A DNA stretch of 64,000 nt from Maratus speciosus (GCA_963932465.1 OZ010796.1:81477292-81541291); one strand, 5' to 3'. Numbered from the stretch's first letter, positions 11,510 to 22,918 are shown. The notes: generated by a model not told the origin, from the letters alone. Numbers and translations are program-made.

Positions 11510-12127
11510 TTCATAATAAATTTTCAAAATAATAAAAAATGTCAATTTGTAATGGAAAAAGCAGATTTCTTTAAATTTTGTCAACTATGAGATGAGAAAA
11601 CATCTTAAAAGGGAAGTATAAACACATATTATAGTTTTTGAACAACCATTACCTTAATGAATTTTAATAAATGAACAAATAATAAAGAAAAATAGCGAAT
11701 TTTTAATGAAAAAAAGACGAATTTTATTAACTTTTACACTACTTTGGAATTTTATCATGCTTTTAAACGCTAGTTATGCAAGATTTAAATACTTAGATGA
11801 CTACACACCAAAACATATTCATAATTAAAGAAAATAACGAATTTTTAAGGAAAAAAGTCGAAATTTGTTGACTTTTACACTACTTTGAAATTTTATTATA
11901 CTTTTAGACTCTAGTTATGTAAGATTTAAATCCTTAGATGACTAACACCCCAAGATATATTTAAACTAATTTCCTTATTTTTTATCAGATTCAACAGGAT
12001 TTTTTTCGATAGGGCCAGTATGAAAGAAAATAATTCCAAATAACAACTCCCATTCACTTTTCCCCCTCGCCTCTCCCCTCACATCCCTTAAACTTCAGGG
12101 GCCACTAGAAAGCAAACATCACCTTAA

Positions 12128-12328
12128 CCGCTTCGCGACGAGAGCCCTTTGCTAAATTTTTAATCTTTTACCACCGGTTTTTCGAAACAGAAAATTTTGT
12201 GCAATTGAATCGCGAAAATTCTCCGATTAAATAAGGTAAACTTTACAATATAAAAATAGCTAGTGAGAATAATGAAGGATTCTGAGCATCTTAAGTGGCA
12301 CGTATACAGGTCGCTCATCCCCAAGGGG
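12128..12328. mobile_element. CCCCTT-type TTAA MITE, copy M1 (201 bp)
   Basis: Flanked by TTAA at 12124-12127 and 12329-12332. The ends are short inverted sequences (CCGCTTCGCG and the complement of CCCCAAGGGG, diverged). The opposite arm of P1 near 15790-15830 lacks it, which confirms an insertion. Non-coding. Confidence 0.7.
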
Positions 12329-12624
12329 TTAATGAATATTATTAATTAAGCAAAACAATGGAAAATATCAGTTTTTAAGGAAAAAGCTGATTTCTTATGA
12401 ATTTTTCTATTATAGCACGAGAAATAACAACTTCTAAGAGGAGAGTTAAACTTATATTTTAGTTATTAACAACAAAACCTTAAAAGGTATCCTTAATTAA
12501 ACCAAAGAAATATCAATTTTCAAGAAAAAGATGAATTTTTACACAAATTTCTACCTTTGAAATACATTTGTTTATATATTGTTACAAGATACTAATTATA
12601 TTGTTAAACTTTAGCTATTTTTAA

Positions 12625-12827
12625 CCCCTTGAGGGGCAAGCAATTACATTTGTGAAATGCTGGATTCCCACCGGAATCTTTGAAAAATTCTATTTCAAAA
12701 TAAGTAACAACAATTTTACGGCTTTTTTCCACCAAAGTTAGAAAAGTAAAATTTAATAAAATTTTTCTGGTGTAAAAACTCTTTAATCGTAGGTGGTATA
12801 TAATATATACCGGTGCCCCTCAAGGGG
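12625..12827. mobile_element. CCCCTT-type TTAA MITE, copy M2 (203 bp)
   Basis: Ends CCCCTTGAGGGGCA and TGCCCCTCAAGGGG are perfect inverted repeats, flanked by TTAA at 12621-12624 and 12828-12831. The other arm (about 15497-15515, tttaaaaatagctaaagc) keeps the unoccupied TTAA. Too short to encode protein. Confidence 0.8.
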
Positions 12828-13051
12828 TTAAAAGCTTGATTGTCTTTATATAATGTTCATATTTATATTTATTCACGTCATGACTACATTTTAGATCTTA
12901 CAACCAATATTACAAATTTCTTTTCTATGTTGAAAACTGAAACACACAAAAAAGGGTATTAAATAATTGCTTAATGCGTGACTTTCCCTCAAAATGAAAA
13001 ACAAATGAATTTTTGAAACCTCTAAACTTACCAAGTAAAAAAATAATAATT

Positions 13052-13125
13052 CGCCCTTTGACGGATTCGAACCGCCAACCACATGGTTAACAGCCATATG
13101 CGCTATCCAATTTCGCTACAAGGGC
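13052..13125 (-). tRNA. tRNA-Asn(GTT)-like sequence, P1 left arm
   Basis: 74 bases read as a cloverleaf on the minus strand. The acceptor stem GCCCTTG/AAAGGGC pairs except at its last position. The anticodon stem TATGG/CCATG closes a CTGTTAA loop with anticodon GTT. The T stem GGCGG/CCGTC encloses TTCGAAT, giving an intact B box. The D stem is imperfect. There is no intron and no encoded CCA. It may be transcribable by RNA polymerase III, but its position inside a repeated palindrome and the stem mismatches suggest a mobile or decaying copy rather than a core tRNA gene. Confidence 0.65.
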
Positions 13126-14341
13126 ATCGAAGATTTCTGAATTATTGCAATACTTATCTACACCAAACTCGACTCTTGCTCCTGTATATTTTAACATTAC
13201 ATAAATTTAACAATTGTTTTTATCCATTTATCAGAAAATTATTAAATCACAGAACGATCACACATAAAGTTGTTTGAAATATGAATACAATCTTTAAATT
13301 TTTTTAATGATACAGAGTATACATGAATACAAACTTTAATTTTTTCATATATTTCATATTTCAAATAGTCTATATTTCAAATCAAACTATTTGAACCACA
13401 TAAGAGCAAATATTACTTAGATTTTTTCACTATTACCTTTTAAAAAATAGCAGATAACAACTTTTGAGTTAATTTTCGAAGAACTGTAACTAAAATTATG
13501 TTAACTCTTTATTGAAAATCCTATTTTCACACAATTTCTTGAAATTCAACAACGAATTCACCTTTACCGCAATACTTATCTACATCAAATTCTATTCTTA
13601 CTCCTATATATTTTAACATTAAATAATTTAAACAACTTTTTTATCCATTTATTAGAAAATTATGAAATCACAGAACGATTTGTACTTCAAATTTTCTTCT
13701 CCCTTGCTTATCATTCTATTAATTATCAAATATATTCCTCAGAAATATTACTTTCATATGAAACAGTAAAAAAAATTAATATATATTTAACATTTAATAA
13801 CCTCATACAAGAAATTACTACCGAATGAAAATACTAATAATCAATAAAATCAACTGTTGAGCGAAAAGTGATACAAATTAAGGAAAAATGAAAATGTTTT
13901 TCTACAAAAGTTAAAAAATTAACAAATTAATGATAAATTAGAAAAATAATTTAAAAGTTTTCTGAAATTATTTACAAAACCATACTTTTTTCGGACCACA
14001 AACTAGCATTTTCTTGAAAATTCAAGATCAAATTTGTAAGATTTTAACACTTTTGGATGACATACACCTCAAGAAATATTCATAATTAAACAATAATAAT
14101 AATAATAATAATAAAAATCTTATCAATAACTGAAAATTTCACATTAAAAAATATTTTCATGATTGTACATATAAAAATTAAAGTTCCAAATTTTTATCCC
14201 ATTCGAACTTAATTTTGATACACAAAGCATTATTAATCAAATTCTGATTAAGTGAAATTTTAAATGACAGTTTTTAAACCAATACCGCAATATTTACATC
14301 AAACTTGATTCTTTCTCTGTATATTTTTACATTACAAGAAG

Positions 14342-15119
14342 CAGTGCTGTAGTTGGAAAAAAAATATTTGTAGGAACGCACCTTTTCATAGAGTAGATGT
14401 TGATGCTGCCGGATTTTTACTAAACAAAAATCCAATTTAAAACATTTAGCCAAAAGTGGATTTTTTTAATTAACACTTATAATTATTATATTCTAATTTT
14501 TATAGTATTATATTTGTAGTAGCATTCATCTAAAAGCAATATTTAATCAATCTGATAGTAACATTTTCCATCTTGGATCAAAATTTAATTGAAATAACAA
14601 AATAAATTCATATGTTATTACGTACACATATATCCCAGAAGTTTTCATAAAGAACGATAATTATAAATGTTTTCTATGATCTTTTACTTACAAAAAAACT
14701 GTTTCGTCTGCTAATGTTCTTCCTGATTGCAACCAAGATTTCCGATATGGTCCAGGAAAAAATTCTTTTAAGTGATGTCCTAGAGGGCTTATGAATGTAA
14801 GTCAAATGGATTTTTCAATAACAAGTGAATTTCTCGCATAGGTCATGATGTTATTCATACAGCTGAATACACTTTCGCATTCAGACGTTGAAATGGGTAT
14901 AGTTTTCACAGTCTGGAGAAGAGGATTTCTCTCCCTAGGCTCATCTTAAGTGTCTATAAACTTGATAATTATCGTTATATTAAATAACAATAATTATAGT
15001 TTCGCCTGAAAAAAAGGACAGTTTGTGCTCGTGCGCGATATATTTTTTTTTTTTACAGTAACAAACCAAATATTTCTGGGAACGGTGTTCCCACGCGTTC
15101 CCGCACAACTACAGCACTG
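14342..15119 (-). mobile_element. hAT transposon remnant (778 bp)
   Basis: Ends CAGTGCTGTAGTTG and CAACTACAGCACTG are perfect 14-bp inverted repeats. The 8-bp duplication ACAAGAAG flanks them at 14334-14341 and 15120-15127, which is the hAT hallmark. It carries a decayed transposase C-terminus on the minus strand and has lost most of the coding region. It sits almost exactly at the centre of palindrome P1. Confidence 0.88.
14688..14942 (-). pseudogene. hAT transposase C-terminal dimerisation domain remnant
   Basis: The minus-strand translation contains PISTSECESVFSCMN followed about 25 residues later by a SPLGHH..FFPGPYRKSWL block. This matches the hAT dimerisation region, where TIP.ST..CER.FS.MN is typical and a PYV.SWL-like segment follows in one hAT subgroup. 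There is an in-frame stop after EKSI, and no upstream RNase-H-like catalytic domain fits in the element. It is therefore a non-functional remnant. Consistent with the hAT ends and 8-bp target duplication around it. Confidence 0.75.
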
Positions 15120-15201
15120 ACAAGAAGCAAGATTTACATTACAAGGAGCAAGAATCGAGTTTGATGTAGATAAGTATTGTAATAATTCAGAAATCATCGA
15201 T

Positions 15202-15275
15202 GCCCTTGTAGCTCAATTGGATACCACATATGGCTGTTAACCACGGGGTTGGTGGTTCGAATCCGTCGGAGGGCG
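15202..15275 (+). tRNA. tRNA-Asn(GTT)-like sequence, P1 right arm
   Basis: 74 bases. The acceptor is GCCCTTG/GGAGGGC with one mismatch at the base of the stem. The A-box region TAGCTCAATTGG is well preserved, the anticodon loop is CTGTTAA (GTT), and the T arm GGTGG/CCGTC encloses TTCGAAT. The D stem GCTC faces CCAC instead of GAGC, so the 3' side of the D stem is broken. It is the inverted partner of the copy at 13052-13125. Confidence 0.65.
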
Positions 15276-16950
15276 GATTATTACTTTTTACTTAGTAAGA
15301 AGTTTAGAGGTTTCAAGTATTCATTTGTTTTTCACTTTGACGGAAAGTTACGCATTAAGCAATTATTTAATACTCTTTTTTTTATTTGTTTTTCAGTTTT
15401 CAACATGAAAAAGAAATTTGTACTATTGGTTGTAAAATCTCAGATGTAGTCATGACGTGAATAAATATAAATATGAACATTATATAAAGACAATCAAGCC
15501 TTTAAAAATAGCTAAAGCTTAACAATATAATTAGTATCTTGTAACAATACATACACAAATGTATTTCAAAGGTGGAAATTTGTGTAAAAATTCATCTTTT
15601 CTAGAAAATTGACATTCCTTTTGCTTAATTAAGGATACTTATTGAGGTTTTGTTGTTAATAACTAAAATATAAGTTTAACTCACCTCTTTGAAGTTGTTA
15701 TTACTCGTGCTATAGTTGAAAAATTCATAAGAAATCAGCTTTTTTCCTTAAAAACTGATATTTTCTGTTGTTTTGCTTAATTAATAATACTCATTAAGGC
15801 GATGATTGTTTTGTTGTGATCCCTCAAGTTTAAGTAATGCGAGGGAGAGGCGAGAGGCGAGGGGAAAGTAAATTGGAGTTGTTATTTGGAATTATTTTCG
15901 TTCATACTGGCCCCTTCGAAAAAAATCCTGTTGAATCTGATAAAAATAGGGAAATTAATTTAAATATATCTTGGGGTGTTAGTCATCTAAGTATTTAAAT
16001 CTTTCATAACTAGCATCTAAAAGTATGATAAAATCTCAAGGAGTGTAAAAGTTAATAAATTTGTCTTTTTTCATTAAAAATTCATCATTTTGTTTAATTA
16101 TGAATATGTCTTGGTGTGTAGTCATCTAAGTATTTAAATATTACATAACTAGCGTCTAAAAGTATGATAAAATCTCAAATCAGTGAAAAAGTTAATAAAC
16201 TTCGCTATTTTTCTTTATTATTTGTTCAATTATTAAAGTTCATTAAGGTAATGGTTGTTAAAAAACTGAAACATGTGTTTAAATTTCCCTTTTAGCATGA
16301 TTTTCTTATCTCATAGTTGACAAAATTTAAAGAAATCTGCTTTTTCCATTAAAAATTGATATTTTTTATTGTTTTGCTTAATTAATAATACTCATTAAGG
16401 TGTTGATTATTCGAAACTCAAATATAATTTAATCATCGTCTTATGGCTGAAAAAAATCTAAGGAATCTAAGAGTCTTTTTCCTTAAAAATTGACATCTTC
16501 CATTGTTTTGCTTAATTAGTAATACTCATTCAGGTGTTGATTATTCGAAGTTCAAATGTATGATTAACTTTCCTCATTTAAGTTGATATTCTGATCTTAA
16601 AGTTGAAAAATATCTAAATAAATCAGCTTTTTTCTTTAAAAATTTTTATTTCCCGTTGTTTTGCTTAATTAATAATATACTCATTTAGGTTTTGATTATT
16701 CGAAGTTCAAATGTATAATTAACTTTCCTCTTTTAAGTTGATATTCTGATCTTATAGTTGAAAAATATCTAAAGAAATCAGTTTTTTTCCTTAAAAATTG
16801 TTATTTTCCATTGTTTGCTTAATTAATAATTCTCATTAAGGTTGTTCAAAAGTCAAATATAAATTTTATCTTTATCTTTTAGTATGATAATCTAGTGGAA
16901 CTAACCTTCACCCCTCATGTTATAGCATAAAATTAACTCTAAAAAGCGCC
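15276..16950 (+). repeat. AT-rich tandem units of the P1 right arm
   Basis: A non-repeated block next to the tRNA (about 15276-15560) is followed by diverged units. The conserved segment gttttgcttaattaataa appears at about 16374, 16504, 16658 and 16813, giving spacings of about 130-155 bp. Each unit also has a cttatagttgaaaaa block and a tcagcttttttccttaaaaa block. A GC-richer block at 15838-15870 (gagggagaggcgagaggcga) matches its inverse at about 12060-12095. Confidence 0.65.
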
Positions 16951-17110
16951 ATTTTTCCCACTAGGTGCCCGTTCGAATTGGGCACAGGTAGCGGTGCGGT
17001 TGGCGAAGGGGACACCGGTGGGGGCACGGTTGAGGAGGTGCACAGGAGGCGGCACGGTGCCGCAGTGTTGCCTCCTGCTGAGCCAGAACTGTTGTTTTCC
17101 TACTACTTAC
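16951..17110 (+). repeat. GC-rich tip of palindrome family
   Basis: A G/C-rich block (ggcacaggtagcggtgcggt, acaccggtgggggcacggt, ggcggcacggtgccgc) ends in gagccagaactgttgttttc and ctactact. The same sequence in reverse lies at 36990-37160 at the outer end of P2. It marks the boundary of the palindrome unit. Confidence 0.7.
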
Positions 17111-17164
17111 AATTAACAATACAAATATATAGAAATCTCATTTTTAACATTTTCAAACATAATT

Positions 17165-17400
17165 GAAAAGTGTTTATGATCCGCTCTCTAACTGGCGTAA
17201 ATACTGTCGGATTGACATGTAATTAATGTATATGTTATTGAGGTTTACCATAGCCTTTTCAGTATTGAAAGTGAAGTATGTCCCGTTCATAGTTCTTTTA
17301 CAGCGGTACTAAAAAAATTGCGTTACATTAATAATACAATCAAAAATCGTTTGCAGTGTATTTAAATGATGTTACACTATTTTAAACATCTTTAAATCGA
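17165..17400 (+). repeat. Dispersed repeat with cgctctaact block, copy 2
   Basis: Aligns with 2450-2690 through aaaagtgtttatga, cgctctctaact, gttattgaggtttaccatag and cgttacattaa. Non-coding. Bases 17401-17690 after it show nothing recognisable. Confidence 0.6.
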
Positions 17401-17689
17401 TATACATCACTAAATGCACTACGAAGTGATCACTATAAAATAGGGTGTGCAATGGGATGTACATTGTTAATGTACAAGGAGACAGATGAAAATTCGATTA
17501 TTGTACTCAGATAATACTATGAGCGATAATCGTTTGAAGTTGCGGTTTAAATTTTACTAACATTTTGCGTAATACTTGGTGTGTATAAATTTTATAGATC
17601 ATTATTCACTACTGCACAAAAGAATTTGTGTGCATTCCCGCTTCAGGGCCGAAACTAGCCTCTTTTGCGTACGGGAAAAACATTTTTAT

Positions 17690-18560
17690 TACTTTGGAAT
17701 ATATTTAGGGTTCCGTACTTAAAAAGTAAAAACGAAACCATTATAAGATCACTCTTGCGTCTGTCCGTCTGTCACAGCCACTTTACTTGTAAACTATGGA
17801 ACGTGGAAAGTTCAAATTCGGGGAAGTAATAAAGACTGGTGACCCACATATTTTCAGATTATTAAACATTTATAAATATATTTAGTAAAAATGTATAGGG
17901 GCAAATTCAGTTGCTTGAAAAAAAAAAAAAAAATTACTTTGTATATCGTGCGAGGTATCATGTGAAAGCTTTAGTAACATTTACATTTTTCTAGTATATA
18001 CTGTTATATCCAACCCTACTTTTCATAGTTTTTTACAAAGTGTTAGTATTCTTTTAGCAACGGTTTTTTTTAATAATACAATTACTAATTTATATATTTA
18101 TTGTACGGAACCCTCTGTACGCGAGTACCGTATATTATGGAAGAAACACTGCACCCGTCGTAAACGCCGCACTCCTCAAATTGGCCCGAATAAGCTTAAA
18201 AATATCGTAATCGCCTCACCCATTGTAAACGCCGCATCCATCGGAGCGCTACTTTTATCGACAACGTCACACTGACCTAACTTTAATCAAAGTTTTCTGA
18301 GCAGTGTAGGATGCCTCGTTTTTAATATCTTAAGGTGTCTAAAGTTTTATTTAAAATATTTAAATCCGATTTTTAAAAAAAATATGAATTTTTAAATTAA
18401 GGAAACTCCGTTGGTATTTAAAAAAAATCGTAAACGCCGCACATGGCGTAAACGCCGCACTTGGAAAAAAATTAGCTTTTAAACTCGTAAACGCTGCGGC
18501 GTTTCTTCCATAAAATACGGTAATACTCGCACTTGACCGTTTATTTTTCATGGGATACCT
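17690..18560 (+). repeat. GGTTCCGTAC dispersed repeat (split by a MITE)
   Basis: Carries ggttccgtacttaaaaagta, tgcgtctgtccgtctgtcac, ttgtatatcgtgcgaggta, acggaaccctctgtacgcga and, after the insertion, atactcgcacttgaccgt. Inverted partial copies lie at 33960-34340 and 36720-36920. The gcgag/ctcgc end is a short palindrome in the unoccupied copy. I know this kind of repeat from arthropod genomes but do not assign a class. Confidence 0.6.
18128..18520. mobile_element. TA-flanked MITE carrying CGTAAACGCCGCA motifs
   Basis: Inverted ends CCGTATATTATGGAAGAAAC and its mirror (gtttcttccataaaatacgg), with TA on both sides (18126-18127, 18521-18522). The copy of the host repeat at about 33975-33985 (reverse) shows the empty site gcgagTAatactcgc. 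The motif cgtaaacgccgca, exact or with one or two changes, occurs five times (near 18160, 18224, 18430, 18449, 18487). The ends and TA target suggest a mariner-type mover. Confidence 0.75.
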
Positions 18561-18599
18561 CGGTTGATATCTAAAGTTATGACTTTTGTACTTTTTTGG

Positions 18600-18885
18600 A
18601 GTTTTTTTTTTCTTTTTTTAAATATTCGGACACTTTTATTTTTGAAAAACTGTTTGGAACCGGTTCTGAAATTTAAAGTACCCTCATGTTAAGAAAATTC
18701 AACCCAAATCGAAAAAATATTAACGCACAGCCTTAGATTATTAGATATCATATGAAAAAAAAATAATAATAATATTAAAAATCAAGCGAAACCTCCGAAA
18801 AGAATGCTCCTACAGGTTTAACAATAGCGTGCGACTGTTTTCGCGTGAGACTATATCAGACAAGCAAAGAAACTGGAATGCTAAG
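18600..18885. mobile_element. Foldback MITE family, partial copy
   Basis: Contains ttggaaccggttctgaaa (centre), aaatcgaaaaaatattaacg, aggtttaacaatagcgtgcg and actgttttcgcgtga, the right-half order of the family typified by 28159-28572. The left half is mostly lost. Confidence 0.55.
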
Positions 18886-19618
18886 GTTAAACCGTTGGAA
18901 GCGTTCTTTTAAAAATTTCTCGCTCGCATTTTAATAACTTTTAAGCGTTTTCCATATTGTTATATAATATTTCATCTTATTAAATAGTAAAATTTCGTTT
19001 TTGTATTCTGAATACGTTGGAAAGTGTATCATGATCTGTGCCTCACATGACTTTTTGTTTACTTTTTTATTTTATTTTATTTCTTGTCATGACCATAAAT
19101 AATACGGGTGAAATTAAATGTGGTGATATGAAGCTTATACTACAGTGAAAATTTGGCTAAGGAAAACAAAATGCACTGCAAAGAATTTTCACTGTTAACC
19201 CTGAATTTAAACGAACTTTAAAAAGAAAAAAACTGCATTTTAATTAGAGTATATTTGCATTATTATTATTTAATGTCATATTTAGATATTTTTATATTAA
19301 TTAATTATGCATATTTAAAGCAGAAAAATATCTTAAGATTTAAATAGTATTTTTTGCAAATTGTATGCTTTAACAAGCAAAACCGAGTTGAACATGTCAA
19401 TATTTCGAATTCTGGAATGAACTTAGGGGCGGGGGAGTACCATACTTAATACTAAAGTGCACGCTTTCTAAAATAAAATAAGAAACTACAATTTCTAACA
19501 GAAGTACTTTGTTTGATTTTTATATACAATTGTACATTATTTACAGATAAATTAAAAAAGCAGTTGGAGCGTAGGCAATTAAATACAAGTAGCAATGTTT
19601 GCAAATTGTATGCTTTAA
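18886..19618. other. AT-rich stretch with no gene
   Basis: No coding support. The segment ttgcaaattgtatgctttaa appears twice, at about 19357 and 19598, some 240 bp apart, the second immediately before a TTAA insertion. Confidence 0.4.
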
Positions 19619-19929
19619 GGCGGTTCTCATTTTTAAATGTCAAGGCCATTTCTGGATAAATAAATTGCTTTCCGATTTATAAATTTATAAGCGATTCTTG
19701 TCTCATGACGACAAGCTTTTTCCCTTTCTCGCACTGCTCTGTCAAGAATTCAGTTCAAAACACCCGATTTGACAATATTTTATGAAAAAACTTTTGCTTT
19801 TACCAAAAAATTAAAAACATCATTCGATGACATAATTTCTGAGTAAGAAAATATGCCAATATAATACATTTCCGAGAAAAAAATAATTCAGAAGTGTGTC
19901 AGAATACTCTTTTGGATTCGAAAACAGCC
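19619..19929 (-). mobile_element. GGCTGTTCTC-family TTAA MITE, copy B (internally deleted)
   Basis: Preceded by TTAA at 19615-19618 and ending in tttggattcgaaaacagcc. The body (cagttcaaaacacccgattt, cttttaccaaaaaattaaaa, ttctgagtaagaaaat) is the reverse of the copy at 20461-20900. About 311 bp against about 420-440 for full copies. Confidence 0.65.
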
Positions 19930-20456
19930 ATAAAATCTAAGATGAACATAATTTTGAAAGTTTCTATAAGTATTTTGTCTGATGAAAAAATAAATACTTT
20001 AAGTAATTATTTCTAAGCTTAATTACTTAGGATTGAAAAGAATAAAATGCAGCAAGTTAAAAAAAAAAGTTTTTATCAAGCATAAAAATCATTTCATTTA
20101 AAAACTATATTTAACTAAATTTAATACATTTGCAAAATCACAACTTTGAGTGATAAAGATTTTCGTTATTTTATATAAAATGATCATAGAAAATATAATG
20201 AATTTCTGCTAGTACTATAAGATTAAGCAGCATCGCCTTTCTGTTATTTCTCATTCTTCTTTTGCAAAAATTGGGGCTAAAGAAGAATGAAAGAATGATT
20301 GCAAAAGTGTTAAGCACATTTGACTTCGCATTTCTTCAATGATACTATTTATTCATACTAAATTATTGCATAGACTTGCTGCCTTTTAAATGGCAATAAA
20401 TTACACCGATATTAGTGAAAATTCTAAATATATATTTAATTTGTACGTAAGATTAT
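19930..20456. other. AT-rich stretch between two MITEs
   Basis: No gene or strong repeat seen. The local inverted pair tcattcttcttttgcaaaaa / gctaaagaagaatgaaag near 20250-20297 makes a small hairpin. Confidence 0.35.
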
Positions 20457-20460
20457 TTAA

Positions 20461-20900
20461 GGCTGTTCTCAAATCCAAAAAGGCAAATTTATGACATAAG
20501 TTTTAATTTATTTTTGCTTGGAAATACATGAAACTAGCAGTTGTTGTTGTTCAAAAACTATGTAATCAAACTGTTTTTTCCGGTTTTTGTTTTTTTATTT
20601 TTTATTTTTTGCAAATGCAATAGATTTTTTAGAAAATAGTGTCAAAGAGGGAGTTTTGAACGGAATTTCCGCGCGAAAGAAGAGTATAACCGGTCAAAAA
20701 CGGGTGAAAAACGTGTTTATCATGTGATCAAAATCGCTTATAACTCAATAGGTAATTTATTGATCAAAAAATGGAAAACACAGTTTGATTTCAAATCGCT
20801 TCCATCGGTTTTCGAATTTTATATCTTTCCGTTAAAAGATGAATTTGTTAATGTGTTAAAAACGTTTTGCGCTTTTTGAGGAGAGCAGTTAAGAATAGCC
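20461..20900 (+). mobile_element. GGCTGTTCTC-family TTAA MITE, full copy C (440 bp)
   Basis: TTAA at 20457-20460 and 20901-20904. Ends GGCTGTTCTCAAATCC and (reverse) GGCTATTCTTAACTGC form the TIRs. The body carries gtcaaagagggagttttgaa and atcatgtgatcaaaatcgct. TTAA duplication and GG-starting ends fit a piggyBac-type mover. Non-coding. Confidence 0.8.
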
Positions 20901-20904
20901 TTAA

Positions 20905-21433
20905 GTATTGCGCGGTAGCGCAATACTTATTATTACTTATTTCCAGTATTACTTCTCAATGTTAATTTAACATAGTAAAGCCTATGGAGCTCATAGCTTT
21001 TTTCATTTTTTTTCCCTCCCGTTTTGTCCCTGATGCCACAGTTTTTTTTATTCTTTGCTAATTCTAATAGTTTATAAATTTAAAGTGTGAATATTTGTCT
21101 GACGTCAGGGTCAAAACGGATGATAAAATACCTTTGCATATGGGTGAATTATAACCCAGAGAAGTAACATGGGCTAATTTGTATTTACATTATTCAAATA
21201 TTTTTCTTAATAATCCCAAATTTTGTTTTTTTTATTAAAAATCATGGGACATTTTTTCAATAAAATTTAACATTCAAAAGCCGTAGTATGAATTTGTCTA
21301 TTTTCAGTTGAATAATTTTCACGTAAAAAATAAAACTGATTTTATTTATTTTTTTTTTTTTAAGAATTAAAAAGAAGATGAATATGGTGTCATAGTGGAA
21401 ATAAAAATTATATTTACAAACAGATTTGTTTAC
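20905..21433. other. AT-rich stretch with no gene
   Basis: No supported feature. It lies on the downstream side of the candidate minus-strand exon that follows. Confidence 0.35.
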
Positions 21434-21571
21434 GTTCAGATTGGAAGTTTTTGTCCAAACTACAGCAGCCTCTGTTGTTGCACTGGCGAAAATTTTTGAA
21501 TTATACATATAGATAAATTGTATCACAAATTGTGATGCGATACCACATAAATCAAAGCCTGATGATGGTAC
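21434..21571 (-). CDS. Possible orphan exon (46 codons), function unknown
   Basis: On the minus strand a 138-base open block is bounded by AG (ttgcag before 21571) and GT (gtaaac after 21434), with codon phase 0 at both ends. It encodes VPSSGFDLCGIASQFVIQFI..., then YMYNSKIFASATTEAAVVW. Its base composition is richer in G and C than its surroundings and the residue mix is not the F/K/I/N-rich bias of random AT-rich frames. I do not recognise a family, and no partner exon was found nearby. The splice acceptor lacks a strong pyrimidine tract. It may be an exon of a long-intron gene, a transposon fragment or chance. Confidence 0.2.
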
Positions 21572-21626
21572 CTGCAATTATTTTTTAATGTGTTCGTCTG
21601 AACGCAGTAGTTATTAAAAAAACTTG

Positions 21627-22918
21627 ACATACAAATTAGAAAAACAAAATTTATTTCCTACATTGCTTAAGTCCGAAAAGGGACATATATTAGGATATTT
21701 CATTCAATTCGTTCTACGTTTAATGTTAATTTTTTGTAACAAATAAGTCAAAACCAGTTGAACATTAAAAAATAAAAATAAAAAATTCATACAATATGAT
21801 ATGTTAAACATCTTAAAAATTTAGATTCCGTTCAAATAAAATCGAAATAAATCTTAGATTTTTTAAAATTTTGTTTTATTTTGCATGTATCTTATCATTT
21901 TTTTTACAATCGTCATAAACATAATACAAAATCTGCAATACAAATACAGTGTGACTTCAAAAATCCGACATTCAGAAATCCGGCAACTTCAAAAATCCGG
22001 CATGAAAACCATCTTTTTCTTACCTTTTTCTTTTACACTTTCAAGTTATAAGAGAAGAAAATAGCAATTCTTTATGAATTAAAAACTTCAAGGTCAAAAA
22101 TAAAAATGCAAAAAAAGAATATTTTACTTTTTTTTTTTTTTTTTTTTTTAATTTGTCAGAGACGATTATTTTCTGAACAAATTTTCTTGGAGCTGCACTA
22201 TTGCTTAGCAAGGGGAACGACTTTGGGAAATGCATAAATTTTGACTGGAGTATTAATATATGCTTTAGAGAAACAAGACTGTATTTCCGAAATAGACATT
22301 ATTCATTTGTATAAAATACAAAAATAAATAAATAATAAAATAAAATAAAACTTGTTAAAGGACGGCCAAAAAAATTGAAGCAAAAAAAAATTGACATCGA
22401 TGTTTCCGAAATTATAACAGAAGAAATAATTTCACTCCTTATTAGAATTTTCTTTTCTCTGTGATATAGAAAATATCATATAAAGTTTTTTTTCTCTTTT
22501 TCTCACATAATTATCACTTAATAATGAATTAAATTATTGCTAAAGGCACCATTAAGAATATAGTAATATTTTTCATATTCATAGTTACTATTTTTGATAT
22601 TGCTTCAAAAATCCAGTATAGTCTCGGTCCCGATGACGCAGGATTTTTGAAGTTAAAATCTATTTACAACTTAAAAAGGAAAAAAGTCTAAAATTTATTT
22701 CGATTTCATTTGAACGGAATCTAAGTTTTTAGGGTGTTCAAAGTATCATATTGTATGAATTTTATTTTTATTTTTTAATTTTCAATTGGTTTAACTTATT
22801 TGTTACAAAAATGTAACAGTAAATGTAAAACGAATTGAATGAAATAGCCTAATATTTGTCCCTTTTCGGGCTCAAACAATGTAGGAAATAAATTTTGTTT
22901 TTCGAATTTGTTCTGCAA
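21627..22918. mobile_element. Element with ~240-bp inverted arms and internal CTTCAAAAATCC ends
   Basis: Arms 21627-21870 and about 22690-22918 are inverted copies (aaaaacaaaatttatttcct, ttcattcaattcgtt, tacaatatgatatg, ttccgttcaaat). Inside, 21948-22000 (gtgacttcaaaaatccgaca, ttcagaaatccggcaacttc) faces 22600-22660 (gcttcaaaaatccagtatag, gcaggatttttgaagtt), as in ends of pogo/Tigger-type elements. The centre has a T-run and short frames only. Non-autonomous. Confidence 0.6.

Larger units (their letters stand above)
11510..17110. repeat. Large imperfect palindrome P1 with tRNA-Asn-like arms
   Basis: The left arm (about 11510-14333) and right arm (15128 to about 16380, then onward to the tip at 17110) are inverted copies. 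Shared landmarks are aatcctgttgaatctgataa with catactggcc, cgctagttatgcaagatttaaa, acaagatactaattatattg, the tRNA-Asn-like gene and actcgattcttgctcc. Both arms contain AT-rich units spaced about 130-155 bp, each with ttgttttgcttaattaataa and a cattaaggtgttgattattc block. The left arm has about 1.1 kb between tRNA and centre that the right arm lacks. A hAT remnant occupies the centre and two TTAA elements lie in the left arm. The family recurs as P2 at 36990-46385. Confidence 0.75.

Noticed and set aside
12891..13097. Minus-strand frame running through the tRNA-like gene
   Set aside because: Overlaps the tRNA-Asn-like sequence and repeats in the other arms; incidental. The similar frame at 39313-39537 is rejected for the same reason.
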